Positions 17,997-26,638 of a stretch of DNA of 64,000 nt are shown here, one piece after another. How positions within the stretch are numbered: the stretch's first letter is position 1; the number at the start of each line of letters is the position of its first letter. The translations under genes were made by a program, and so were the position numbers. The notes below the pieces were generated by a model. That model searched no databases. It was given only the letters and a program-made list of their open reading frames with translations, and was not told the DNA's origin. This DNA comes from Mycobacteroides sp. LB1 (GTDB lineage: Bacteria; Actinomycetota; Actinomycetes; Mycobacteriales; Mycobacteriaceae): the NCBI RefSeq assembly GCF_013449725.1, contig NZ_JACCFF010000001.1, forward strand, positions 1,860,001 to 1,924,000, written 5' to 3'.

Positions 17997-18057
17997 CCGA
18001 CACGCCGCCTTACGGCGAACATGTGCGATACGAAACCGCCACGACGCGGCGTGTCGG
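17997..18057. repeat. Palindromic intergenic element, copy B
   Basis: 61 bp with 11-bp arms (17997-18007 and 18047-18057) and an inner core GTGCGATACGAAACCGCC at 18023-18040. Read on the minus strand it matches copy A at 11028-11086: the same outer GACACGCCG arms and 17 of 18 core bases. It lies between the DUF2786 gene start and the lipase gene 3' end. Confidence 0.75.
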
Positions 18058-18086
18058 CGTCAGAGGGCGGGGTTCAGAGGTGCCCG

Positions 18087-19007
<921 letters not shown>

Positions 19008-19023
19008 CTAGAACACGTTCTAG
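19008..19023. promoter_or_regulatory. KstR-type operator upstream of the DUF3556 gene
   Basis: CTAGAAC-AC-GTTCTAG is a perfect 16-bp palindrome. Its inner 14 bases fit the published KstR consensus TNNAACNNGTTNNA exactly, with the favoured AGAAC/GTTCT arms. It ends 9 bases before the ATG at 19033, so a bound repressor would block transcription or the leader. kstR itself is not in the window. Confidence 0.82.
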
Positions 19024-19032
19024 TGTGAGCGC

Positions 19033-20712
19033 ATGGGATTCCTCAAGCCCACGCTGCCCGTCGTCGATATCGCCGAATGGAGCAAGGGCACCCGCGCCGA
19101 GAAGATCCGACCGATGGCCCGACACTGGGCCGAGGTGGGCTTCGGGACACCGGTCGCCCTGCACCTGTTCTATGTGCTGAAAATCGGCCTGTACATCCTG
19201 GGCGGCTGGTTGTTCGCCATGGTGGCCACAGGCACCTCCGACTGGTCCGAACCCATCGTCTTCCAGAAGGTTGTGCTCTACACCATGCTGTTCGAGGTCG
19301 TCGGCCTCGGCTGCGGCTTCGGGCCGCTCAACAACAGGTTCTTCCCACCCCTGGGTTCGATCTTGTACTGGTTGCGCCCCAACACTATTCGGCTGCCACC
19401 TTGGCCCCGCGTCCCGCTCACCAAGGGCACCGCCAGGACCCCTGTCGATATCGCGCTGTATGCGGCCCTGCTGGTGACGACGCTCTACGCACTGCTGTCC
19501 GGCCCCACGGAGACGGGGCTGCTACCCACCTGGCAGATCGCCACCATCCTCGGGCTGCTGGCCGTCGCCGGCCTGCGCGACAAGGTGATCTTCCTGGCCG
19601 CCCGCGGCGAGGTGTACGGGGCCCTTACCGTGACGTTCCTCTTCGCCGGGGCCGACATGATCGTCGCCGCCAAACTCATCTTCGTCGTCATCTGGATGGG
19701 GGCGGCGACGTCAAAGCTCAACCACCACTTTCCTTTTGTCATCTCGACGATGATGTCCAATAACCCGCTCATCCGCGCCAAGCGGCTCAAGCGGGCGTTC
19801 TTCGAGGACTTCCCGGACGACCTACGTCCAGGAACACTGTCTCGGCTCGTCGCACATCTGAGCACCGCCATCGAGATGCTGGTGCCCATCGCGCTGTTCT
19901 TCAGCCATGGCGGGTGGGTCACCACCATCGCGGCTATCGCCATGGTGTGCTTCCACCTGGGCATCCTCACCGCCATCCCGATGGGTGTGCCGTTGGAATG
20001 GAATGTGTTCATGATCTTCGGTGTGCTGTCGCTTTTCGTCGCGCATGCGAACGTCGGCCTGCACAACATGGAGCACCCGGTGCCCGTGCTGCTCTTGTTC
20101 GCCGTGAGCGCCGGAGTTGTCGTTGCCGGAAACCTGTTGCCTCGCAAGATCTCCTTCCTGCCCGGCATGAGGTACTACGCGGGGAACTGGGACACCACAC
20201 TGTGGTGCATCAAGCCGTCCGCCAGCGAGAAGATCGACAAGAACATCGTCGCGATCGCGAGCATGCCGCAGGCGCAGATGGAGCGGTACTACGGCACCGA
20301 ACAAGCACCGCTGCTCATGTACATCGGCTACGCATTCCGCGCGATGAACACACATGGGCGCGCCATGTTCACCCTCGCGCACCGGGCCATGGCCGGGCAG
20401 AACGAAGATGAATACGTCATCACCGATGGCGAACGCATCTGCAGCACCGCTATCGGCTGGAACTTCGGCGACGGACACATGCACAACGAGCAGCTGATCG
20501 CCGCGATGCAGGAACGCTGCCAGTTCGAACCGGGCGAGGTGCGCATCGTGCTACTCGACGCCCAACCCATCCATCGACAGACTCAGCAATACCGGCTAGT
20601 GGACGCTGCCACCGGTGAGTTCGAAAGCGGCTACGTACGGGTCTCCGACATGGTGAACCGCCAACCTTGGGATGACGAGCTGCCCGTGCACATACACCCA
20701 GTAACAACCTGA
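19033..20712 (+). CDS. DUF3556 multi-pass membrane protein
   Basis: A 559-aa protein with an N-terminal soluble segment (to about residue 40), then roughly nine or ten hydrophobic segments across residues 42-380, and a soluble C-terminal domain of about 180 aa. The family is restricted to Actinobacteria and has no assigned function. It contains two notable segments, GCGFGPLNNRFFPPLG and SKLNHHFPF, with a His pair that could bind metal or heme. The ATG at 19033 is only 9 bases from a KstR box, which suggests a role linked to sterol or lipid breakdown. sigG starts 4 bases after its stop, so both may be one transcript. Confidence 0.82.
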   Translation: MGFLKPTLPVVDIAEWSKGTRAEKIRPMARHWAEVGFGTPVALHLFYVLKIGLYILGGWLFAMVATGTSDWSEPIVFQKVVLYTMLFEVVGLGCGFGPLNNRFFPPLGSILYWLRPNTIRLPPWPRVPLTKGTARTPVDIALYAALLVTTLYALLSGPTETGLLPTWQIATILGLLAVAGLRDKVIFLAARGEVYGALTVTFLFAGADMIVAAKLIFVVIWMGAATSKLNHHFPFVISTMMSNNPLIRAKRLKRAFFEDFPDDLRPGTLSRLVAHLSTAIEMLVPIALFFSHGGWVTTIAAIAMVCFHLGILTAIPMGVPLEWNVFMIFGVLSLFVAHANVGLHNMEHPVPVLLLFAVSAGVVVAGNLLPRKISFLPGMRYYAGNWDTTLWCIKPSASEKIDKNIVAIASMPQAQMERYYGTEQAPLLMYIGYAFRAMNTHGRAMFTLAHRAMAGQNEDEYVITDGERICSTAIGWNFGDGHMHNEQLIAAMQERCQFEPGEVRIVLLDAQPIHRQTQQYRLVDAATGEFESGYVRVSDMVNRQPWDDELPVHIHPVTT

Positions 20713-20715
20713 CAT

Positions 20716-21711
20716 GTGTCGGTGGGGGCGACTATCCTCGCGCCCGTGACGGCACAAGCCATCGAGGATGAATTTCTTTCGCACACCGAACAATATCGGC
20801 GCGAGATACTGGCCCACTGCTATCGGATGACGGGGTCCATCCACGATGCCGAAGACCTGGTGCAGGAGACCTACCTGCGCGGCTGGAAGGCTTACGACCG
20901 CTTCGAGGGCAAGTCGTCGGTACGCACCTGGCTGTACCGGATCGCCACCAATACCTGTCTGACGGCGCTGGAGGGCAAGCAGCGTCGGCCGCTGCCGACC
21001 GGATTGGGAGCCCCCAGTGCCGACCCGCTCGACGATTTGGACGAGCGCACCGAGATCCCCTGGCTGGAGCCGCTGCCCGACGATGCCACCGACCCCGCCA
21101 GCATCGTGGGTTCACGGGAATCGGTGCGTTTGGCGTTTGTCGCAGCGTTGCAGCATCTGCCCGCCAAACAGCGCGCGGTGCTGGTGCTGCGTGAGGTGCT
21201 GCAGTGGAAGGCTCAGGAGGTCGCCGAGGCCATCGGCTCCACCACCGCCGCGGTGAACAGTCTGCTGCAACGCGCCCGCGCACAGCTGCAGGAGGTGTCA
21301 CCGCAGGAGGAAACCCTGCTGGAGCCCGAGGATCCGATGCTGCGGGAGCAGCTACGGCAGTACATCAACGCGTTCGAGCGATACGACGTCGACGCCATAG
21401 CGAAAATGTTTACCACCGAAGCCATTTGGGAAATGCCACCGTTCACCGGTTGGTACCAGGGCGGGCAGAGCATCGCCACGCTCATCAAGGAGCAGTGCCC
21501 CGCCGAGCACGCCGGCGATATGCGCCTCGTCGAGACGTCCGCCAACGGTCAGCCCGCGATCGGCCTCTACATGCGCGAGGGCGACGGGGTGCACCGCCCC
21601 TTCCAGATGCACGTCCTGGACGTCACGCAGGACGGCGTGGCCCACGTGGTGTGCTTCTTCGATATCTCGCTGTTCGAGAAGTTCGGTCTGCCCTCAGAAC
21701 TCACCGACTGA
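20716..21711 (+). CDS. sigG: ECF sigma factor SigG with SnoaL-like C-terminal domain
   Basis: A 331-aa extracytoplasmic-function sigma factor. Region 2 is near residues 30-95 (YRREILAHCYRMTGS, DAEDLVQETYLRGW, SSVRTWLYRIATNTCL) and region 4 near 145-195 (LPAKQRAVLVLREVLQW, then STTAAVNSLLQRARAQL). The C-terminal 110 residues are a SnoaL/NTF2-like domain, the pattern of TIGR02960 sigma factors such as M. tuberculosis SigG (Rv0182c); LEGKQRRPLPTGLG is nearly the same in both. GTG at 20716 or at 20746 could start it. No anti-sigma gene is adjacent; in this group the C-terminal domain is thought to regulate activity. Convergent with the M1 peptidase, with no gap. Confidence 0.93.
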   Translation: MSVGATILAPVTAQAIEDEFLSHTEQYRREILAHCYRMTGSIHDAEDLVQETYLRGWKAYDRFEGKSSVRTWLYRIATNTCLTALEGKQRRPLPTGLGAPSADPLDDLDERTEIPWLEPLPDDATDPASIVGSRESVRLAFVAALQHLPAKQRAVLVLREVLQWKAQEVAEAIGSTTAAVNSLLQRARAQLQEVSPQEETLLEPEDPMLREQLRQYINAFERYDVDAIAKMFTTEAIWEMPPFTGWYQGGQSIATLIKEQCPAEHAGDMRLVETSANGQPAIGLYMREGDGVHRPFQMHVLDVTQDGVAHVVCFFDISLFEKFGLPSELTD

Positions 21712-23196
21712 CTACCGCTGTGCGAGGCTCCCCGGGAACAGGTACTGGTCAGCCGGGCGGGTCGTACTGTGGAACCAGGCGGTGAAGAAACCGGACAGAT
21801 CCTTGCCGGTGACCTTCTGCACGTACGCCTCGAACTGCGGCCAGGTCGCGTTGCCCCACTTATGCGCAGTCGGCCACGACCGCAAGATCTCCAGGAACGC
21901 CTTGTCCCCGATGGTGCGTCGCAGCGCATGGAGCGCTAACGGCCCCTTCCCGTACACACCCAGCGGATTGAAGACCTCTTCGGCGCTGCATTCGGCGCCA
22001 CCCGGGCACATGTCGTAGAGCAGGTTTCCCCACACTTTGTCTTCGTCCCAGATCTTCTCGACGGTGTCGCGGTAGTGCTTGTCGATGGACTTGCCGTCCT
22101 TCTCCTCCGACCACATCCACGGCAGATAAGAAGCGAAGCACTCGTTGAGGCAGATATCGCGCCACTGTTCGACCGACACCACATCGCCGTACCACTCGTG
22201 GGTGTTCTCGTGCACCACCACCGAAAGCCGCTTGTCCTCCTCGACATCCCGGCTGAACGTGTAATACGGACGGGTCTGAGTTTCCAACGCGCTGAACGCG
22301 ATGTCCTCGCGGATCGGGTCGGCGAAGATACCGCCGGCGGCCACGTGGGGGTACTTGCCGAGTTTGGATTCCAGGAAGCTCAGCACCTCGGGCAGCCGCG
22401 CCTCAGCGCTCCCGGAACCCGCGTCGGGCGCAAACGCGCTCACCACGGGAGTTCCGCTGGGCAGGGTAGAGCGGAACACCGAGAAATGATCCACGGCGAA
22501 CGGAACCAGATACATGGCAACCGGGTTCGGCTCGTTCCAGGTGGTGGTCGTCCAGCCGTTCGACTCGCTGGCCTTGCCTTCCCGGCCGCCGCCCACCGCG
22601 ACCCAGGAGGACGGAACCGTCGCCGTGAGTTTGAACGGGGCCTTGTTCACCGGGGTGTTGTTCGACGGGTACCAGCTCTCGGCACCATCGGGCTCACCGC
22701 CCTTGGCATACCCGCCACTGGTGCTGCGCACCCAACCGGGCAGCGCGCCCAACCCACGCTCCTGCGCCTCCTGCTGCTCGTTGAATGCGTAGATGATCGT
22801 GGTGGTGAAGGAACTTCCGGCGCGGATGCCCTTGTCCGGGGTGACGGTCATTTCATGCTCACCGCCGAACTCGGTGGTGGCCGCGCGTCCGTCCACGGTC
22901 GCCGTGACGGTGCCCAGATCCGAGAAGTCGAGATTGAAGCTCGACAGATTCTGGGTAGCGGCGGCGCGGATCACCATGGTGCCGTTCAGATCGGTGGTTT
23001 CCGGGTCGACGCGGAGAGTCAGGTCGTACTGGGTGACCCGATATCCGCCGTTGCCGTCCTGCGGGAAGTAGCTGTCTATCCCGTTGGGCGATCCGGGGGT
23101 GAAGGTATCGGTCGCATACGCGGGTGCCGCGGCGATACCACCGCCGACCACGAGCGCCGCCAAGGCGGCGGGAATCCCGATAATCCTGTGTGTCAT
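21712..23196 (-). CDS. Secreted M1-family zinc metallopeptidase
   Basis: A 494-aa protein with a signal peptide (residues 1 to about 29, AAAPAYA-T). It then has the M1 N-terminal beta domain and the catalytic domain with HENTH at 329-333 and the third ligand Glu at 352 (HExxH-x18-E). The GxMEN aminopeptidase motif is replaced by SALET near residue 302, so true aminopeptidase specificity is doubtful. It lacks the long C-terminal helical domain of PepN (about 870 aa), like other small secreted actinobacterial members. ATG 23196 is chosen because it gives a good signal peptide and AAGGCG upstream; the longer frame covers an inverted repeat. Confidence 0.9.
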   Translation of the reverse strand: MTHRIIGIPAALAALVVGGGIAAAPAYATDTFTPGSPNGIDSYFPQDGNGGYRVTQYDLTLRVDPETTDLNGTMVIRAAATQNLSSFNLDFSDLGTVTATVDGRAATTEFGGEHEMTVTPDKGIRAGSSFTTTIIYAFNEQQEAQERGLGALPGWVRSTSGGYAKGGEPDGAESWYPSNNTPVNKAPFKLTATVPSSWVAVGGGREGKASESNGWTTTTWNEPNPVAMYLVPFAVDHFSVFRSTLPSGTPVVSAFAPDAGSGSAEARLPEVLSFLESKLGKYPHVAAGGIFADPIREDIAFSALETQTRPYYTFSRDVEEDKRLSVVVHENTHEWYGDVVSVEQWRDICLNECFASYLPWMWSEEKDGKSIDKHYRDTVEKIWDEDKVWGNLLYDMCPGGAECSAEEVFNPLGVYGKGPLALHALRRTIGDKAFLEILRSWPTAHKWGNATWPQFEAYVQKVTGKDLSGFFTAWFHSTTRPADQYLFPGSLAQR

Positions 23197-23199
23197 GTG

Positions 23200-23252
23200 C
23201 GCCTTACGTAGAGCGGGTGTTGTCACCCTAGAGAGCGACTCTACGTAAGGCG
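23200..23252. promoter_or_regulatory. 14-bp perfect inverted repeat in front of the M1 peptidase
   Basis: CGCCTTACGTAGAG (23200-23213) and CTCTACGTAAGGCG (23239-23252) are perfect inverted copies separated by 25 bases. Each arm holds a TACGTA core, so each may be a half-palindromic operator on its own. The inner arm overlaps the ribosome site of the peptidase gene, so it could act on DNA (repressor loop) or RNA (hairpin). Confidence 0.75.
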
Positions 23253-23268
23253 TCACAGATCCTGCGCA

Positions 23269-23670
23269 CTACTGCAGGTGCGCCGGATCCATCCAGTTGA
23301 CCCCCCACACATGGCCGTCGAGATCGCGGAACGACCGTCCGTACATAAACCCGAGCTCCTCCGCCGGCATCCAATCCACCCCGCCGGCGGCCAACGCCGC
23401 ATCTGCCAGTTCGTCGACACCCTCCCGACTGTCAGCCGAAACACACAGCAGCACTTCACGATTCTTCGACGTATCGGCGATATCGTCGGCAATGAATCCG
23501 CGGAACCTGTCCTCCTCCAGCATCATCACCCAGGTCTGATCGTTGATCACCATGCAGAGGGTGTTCTCGTCACAGAACTGATCGTTGAAGGAGAAGCCCA
23601 AGTGATCGAAGAACTTGCGGGTTGCGGCGGCATTGGCGACGGGGATGTTGACGAACAGCATGCGGGACAT
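23269..23670 (-). CDS. VOC (glyoxalase/bleomycin-resistance) superfamily protein
   Basis: A 133-aa protein with the paired beta-alpha-beta-beta-beta modules of the vicinal oxygen chelate fold. The N-terminal VNIPVANAAATRKFFDHLG and C-terminal YGRSFRDLDGHVWGVNWMD are typical of PhnB/glyoxalase-like proteins. The likely metal-side acidic residues and a His (DGHVWG) are visible. AGGAG lies about 6 bases before the ATG at 23670. It is followed downstream by the M1 peptidase's inverted repeat and preceded by the membrane-protein/LemA operon. Substrate unknown; it could be an isomerase, dioxygenase or binding protein. Confidence 0.86.
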   Translation of the reverse strand: MSRMLFVNIPVANAAATRKFFDHLGFSFNDQFCDENTLCMVINDQTWVMMLEEDRFRGFIADDIADTSKNREVLLCVSADSREGVDELADAALAAGGVDWMPAEELGFMYGRSFRDLDGHVWGVNWMDPAHLQ

Positions 23671-23740
23671 CGAGTCTCCTAGCGACTGGGCGGCGGTATT
23701 TCCACCGTTCACCAGTACCGACAATCCGCGCCGCCGAAAC

Positions 23741-24436
23741 TCATCGCCGGTCCCAGGTGTACCCCGGCACCTCACGGAGAATGTCGATCAGATACCGAGC
23801 ATGTGGCTCCACCCATTCCGGCTTGAGCGCCTCCCACCGCCAGGTGAACAGGTTGGAGTTCTCGAACCGCATCGGCAGCTGGAACCGTCGATCGGTAAGC
23901 ATGCGGTGCATCGTGCTGGGGTTCAGTACGTCATAGGCGAAGCGGGCGTTGTTGGTGCGGACGTGAAAACGCCGATTGAAGTCCTCCGATTCCAGCTTGA
24001 GGTCTCCGAGCCCCATCGTGTCCCTCAGACCCGACAGCACGCCTTCCGGTGTGACCAGCAGCATGTTCGCCGACGGCGGGGTCCGTACGCAGGTCACCAT
24101 GGTGGAGTGGGTCGCCTCGGTGTTGTCCGATGAGTTGCCCGTGCGATAGATGTAGGTGAACGACACGAACGGCACCCCGTCGAGCACTCCCCGGATCACG
24201 TCGGTCGCAGATCGACTGTGTCCCACACCAAATGGTGCGCACACGGAGAGCCGCACCAGACCGGGTTCCGACTCAACGAAACTCCAGCCGCGACCGGATG
24301 CGAAGGACCACAGCCAGGCCGAGCGCCGTTGGCGGTTCCGCTGAGCTGTCTTGAACATCCACACGCCCAGCATCGCCAGTCCGCCGAAACAGGCGCCGAC
24401 CGCGCCGATGCTCAGCAGGCCCAGCAGCACGCTCAT
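23741..24436 (-). CDS. Membrane-anchored protein, paralogue 1 of a three-member family
   Basis: A 231-aa protein with one N-terminal hydrophobic anchor (about residues 4-28), a basic stretch, then a soluble domain. It shares with its two neighbours the signature RFAYDVLNP-x-TM-x-RML and a preceding L-[EK]-S-x-[ED]-FN motif. It ends YLIDILREVPGYTW. I do not recognise a named family with certainty; it resembles proteins encoded beside LemA. It starts directly after the LemA stop (TAG then ATG). The gene is the last of the operon 25841/25048/24437/23741. Function unknown. Confidence 0.75.
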   Translation of the reverse strand: MSVLLGLLSIGAVGACFGGLAMLGVWMFKTAQRNRQRRSAWLWSFASGRGWSFVESEPGLVRLSVCAPFGVGHSRSATDVIRGVLDGVPFVSFTYIYRTGNSSDNTEATHSTMVTCVRTPPSANMLLVTPEGVLSGLRDTMGLGDLKLESEDFNRRFHVRTNNARFAYDVLNPSTMHRMLTDRRFQLPMRFENSNLFTWRWEALKPEWVEPHARYLIDILREVPGYTWDRR

Positions 24437-25051
24437 CTACTGCTGCGGAGGCGGATTCAGCCGGTCGAAGGCTCCCCGGATATTGGGCACCTTCCGTGCC
24501 TCTGGGTCCTCGAGCTCGAAGTACTCGGCTGCGGTGAAACCGAACCATCCCGCGACAAAGTTAGACGGCACCGTTTGCACCTTGGTATTCAGTGCGCGCA
24601 CATTGCCGTTATAGAAACGCCGTCCTGCGGCGATACGGTCTTCTGTGTTGGCCAGCTCGGTCTGCAGCCCGACGAAGTTCTGAACCGACTGCAGTTGTGG
24701 GTAGCTCTCTGCGATAGCGAAGAACTTCCCCAATGCCCCGGAAAGCTGCTGCTCGGCCTGCGCCTGGGCAGCGACGCCCTGATGCGTCGCGGAGACTTCG
24801 CGAGCGAGGTTGCGCGCCGCCGTCACCTGTTGCAGTGTGTCACGTTCGAACTGTGCTGCAGCGCTGGCTGTTTCGACGAGATTAGGGATGAGGTCATGCC
24901 GCCGTTGTAGCTCGACGTCAATCTGCTTCCACGCCTCCTGCACCAGATTGCGGATCCTGACGAAGCCGTTGTACGTCGTCAAGAGCCATAGTCCGATTAT
25001 CAGGGCCACAACCGCCACGACGATGATGATCACTATCAGCACTGCGCTCAT
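24437..25051 (-). CDS. lemA: LemA family membrane protein
   Basis: A 204-aa LemA protein: an N-terminal membrane helix (residues 3-26), then long helices with the family signatures YNGFVRIRNLVQEAWKQIDVELQRRHDLIPNLV and NFVGLQTELANTEDRIAAGRRFYN in separate parts. The C-terminus VPSNFVAGWFGF-x-AAEYFE is the standard LemA ending. LemA proteins are cell-envelope proteins of poorly known role. It overlaps paralogue 2 by 4 bases (ATGA) and abuts paralogue 1, so it is made together with them and may form a complex with them. Confidence 0.93.
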   Translation of the reverse strand: MSAVLIVIIIVVAVVALIIGLWLLTTYNGFVRIRNLVQEAWKQIDVELQRRHDLIPNLVETASAAAQFERDTLQQVTAARNLAREVSATHQGVAAQAQAEQQLSGALGKFFAIAESYPQLQSVQNFVGLQTELANTEDRIAAGRRFYNGNVRALNTKVQTVPSNFVAGWFGFTAAEYFELEDPEARKVPNIRGAFDRLNPPPQQ

Positions 25052-25755
25052 TCTTTCTCCTCATGTTGTTGCCAGGCGTACGTGGGGACCGGTTCGAGGG
25101 TGTCGATCAGATACTGAACAGCACCTGGGATGCGCCGCGCATCAAGTTCGCCGTACTGCCAGGTCATCAGCTTGGAGTGCTCAAACCGCAGCGGCCACGC
25201 GGATCGCGGGTCGGCCAGCATCCGCTGCATGGTCAGCGGATTCAGCACATCGTAAGCGAATCGTTCCGGCTCGCATTCGATACGGAAGCGCTGGTTGAAT
25301 TCGACGGATTCAAGATGAAAGTCATTGGCACCCAGTGCATCCAAAAGTGTTTTGCCAGACGTAATCTCCAGCCGATAGTCAGATGCCGGCGTCGCGATGT
25401 ACGTAACCATGTAGTCGTACGTTGTCGTCATGTCGAATGTGCCGGTGTCCCGGCTTATTTCGTAGGCGTACCCGAACGACACGAAATCGCAAGCGCCGAT
25501 CTTGCCGCGGTACACGCCCTTGACCCTGCGGTTATCTCCCAGGCCGAAGGGGGGGCTGGAGGAGAGCTTTGCCAAAAGCGGATCGGATGTGTTGCCGTAG
25601 TTCCAGCCTTGAGCTGCTGCGAACTGTGCAAGTTCCTCAGCGAGTTTCTTATCGGCAATACGCCGCCGGTACCGGTAAACCGACAATCCCACGACCGCCA
25701 CCACGGCGACACCGGCCACTACGAGCACAGTGGCTATGGCGCTGCTATTGAACAT
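25048..25755 (-). CDS. Membrane-anchored protein, paralogue 2
   Basis: A 235-aa protein with an N-terminal membrane helix (about residues 6-28) followed by a basic RYRRRIADKK stretch and a soluble domain with RFAYDVLNPLTMQRML. It shares the motif set with 23741-24436 and 25841-26524 and ends DTLEPVPTYAWQQ. ATG at 25755 is preceded by a GGGGG stretch. Its stop overlaps lemA. 36 bases near its 3' end are identical to paralogue 3 (see repeats), which suggests recent duplication or gene conversion. Function unknown. Confidence 0.75.
   Translation of the reverse strand: MFNSSAIATVLVVAGVAVVAVVGLSVYRYRRRIADKKLAEELAQFAAAQGWNYGNTSDPLLAKLSSSPPFGLGDNRRVKGVYRGKIGACDFVSFGYAYEISRDTGTFDMTTTYDYMVTYIATPASDYRLEITSGKTLLDALGANDFHLESVEFNQRFRIECEPERFAYDVLNPLTMQRMLADPRSAWPLRFEHSKLMTWQYGELDARRIPGAVQYLIDTLEPVPTYAWQQHEEKE
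25080..25115. repeat. 36-bp direct repeat, copy 1
   Basis: Thirty-six bases, starting ACGTGGGGACCGG, are identical to 25861-25896. They code for the same C-terminal segment (YLIDTLEPVPTYA) in paralogues 2 and 3. Confidence 0.9.
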
Positions 25756-25840
25756 ATGACCCCCGACTTGCCACCCGACGCACCCAACCGCCGGTTTAGC
25801 AAAACAATACCAGTCGGCTGCCGGCCCGTTTGTGGCGTTC

Positions 25841-26524
25841 CTACCGCTGTTCCCAGGCATACGTGGGGACCGGTTCGAGGGTGTCGATCAGATACTTCAC
25901 GTCGCCGGAGATCTTCAACTCATCTAGCCTCCCCGTCCGCCACGTCAACAGCCGACCGTTCTCGAATCGCAATGGCTGCGAATACCTTTGGTCGGCAAGC
26001 ATCCGTTCCATGGTGCGCGGATTGAGCACGTCGTACGCAAACCGCTCTGGGCTGGCCTTGATCTTGAATTTCTTGTTGAACTCGTCGGACTCGAGCTCCA
26101 GATCGGAAAACCCCAGGGCACCAAAGAATCCGGAGAGCATGCCTTCGGGACCGATCTCCAGGCGGTAGGACGATGGCGGTGTAACAATGCACGTCACCAT
26201 GAACTCATACGTCGTGGTAGTCCGATCGTCGCCGGAGCCGCTCGTCTCCTGGTACGAGTATTGGAAAGACGCGAACTCGTGCCCGTCGATGGTGCCATTG
26301 AATGCGTCCTGAGCAGTGCGGCGATCACCCCGACCAAACGGCGCGCCATCGGATAGTCCCAACAGACTCGAGTCATCGGCTGCGTACATCCAGCCGTGAG
26401 CCTCAGCGTACGACTCAAGCCTCGCGATCCGCTTCTTGCGCATTCGGTCGGAGATGAAGTAGATCGCCGCGAACACCAACGCGATGACGACGATCCCCAC
26501 CACTACCGGCAGACCCTGAGACAT
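25841..26524 (-). CDS. Membrane-anchored protein, paralogue 3 (first gene of the lemA operon)
   Basis: A 227-aa protein with a membrane helix at about residues 5-26, then a soluble domain sharing the RFAYDVLNPRTMERML signature and LELESDEFNKKF. It ends DTLEPVPTYAWEQ, like paralogue 2. ATG 26524 has GAGGGGGAG just upstream, a strong ribosome site. Transcription of the whole operon probably starts upstream at 26525-26638, where the divergent acyl-CoA ligase also begins. The three paralogues plus LemA look like an envelope complex; the role is unknown. Confidence 0.75.
   Translation of the reverse strand: MSQGLPVVVGIVVIALVFAAIYFISDRMRKKRIARLESYAEAHGWMYAADDSSLLGLSDGAPFGRGDRRTAQDAFNGTIDGHEFASFQYSYQETSGSGDDRTTTTYEFMVTCIVTPPSSYRLEIGPEGMLSGFFGALGFSDLELESDEFNKKFKIKASPERFAYDVLNPRTMERMLADQRYSQPLRFENGRLLTWRTGRLDELKISGDVKYLIDTLEPVPTYAWEQR
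25861..25896. repeat. 36-bp direct repeat, copy 2
   Basis: Identical to 25080-25115; see that entry. Both copies are in the 3' ends of the paralogous genes. Confidence 0.9.
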
Positions 26525-26638
26525 CGACTCCCCCTCACCCTCAGTTGCCCGTGCACATATCGTACCGGGACAACGCATATTGCCCGTTAGCTCGACGAAT
26601 CCCGCCCCGGAAGGGTGGCACGACGGCAGGATCGGGGT

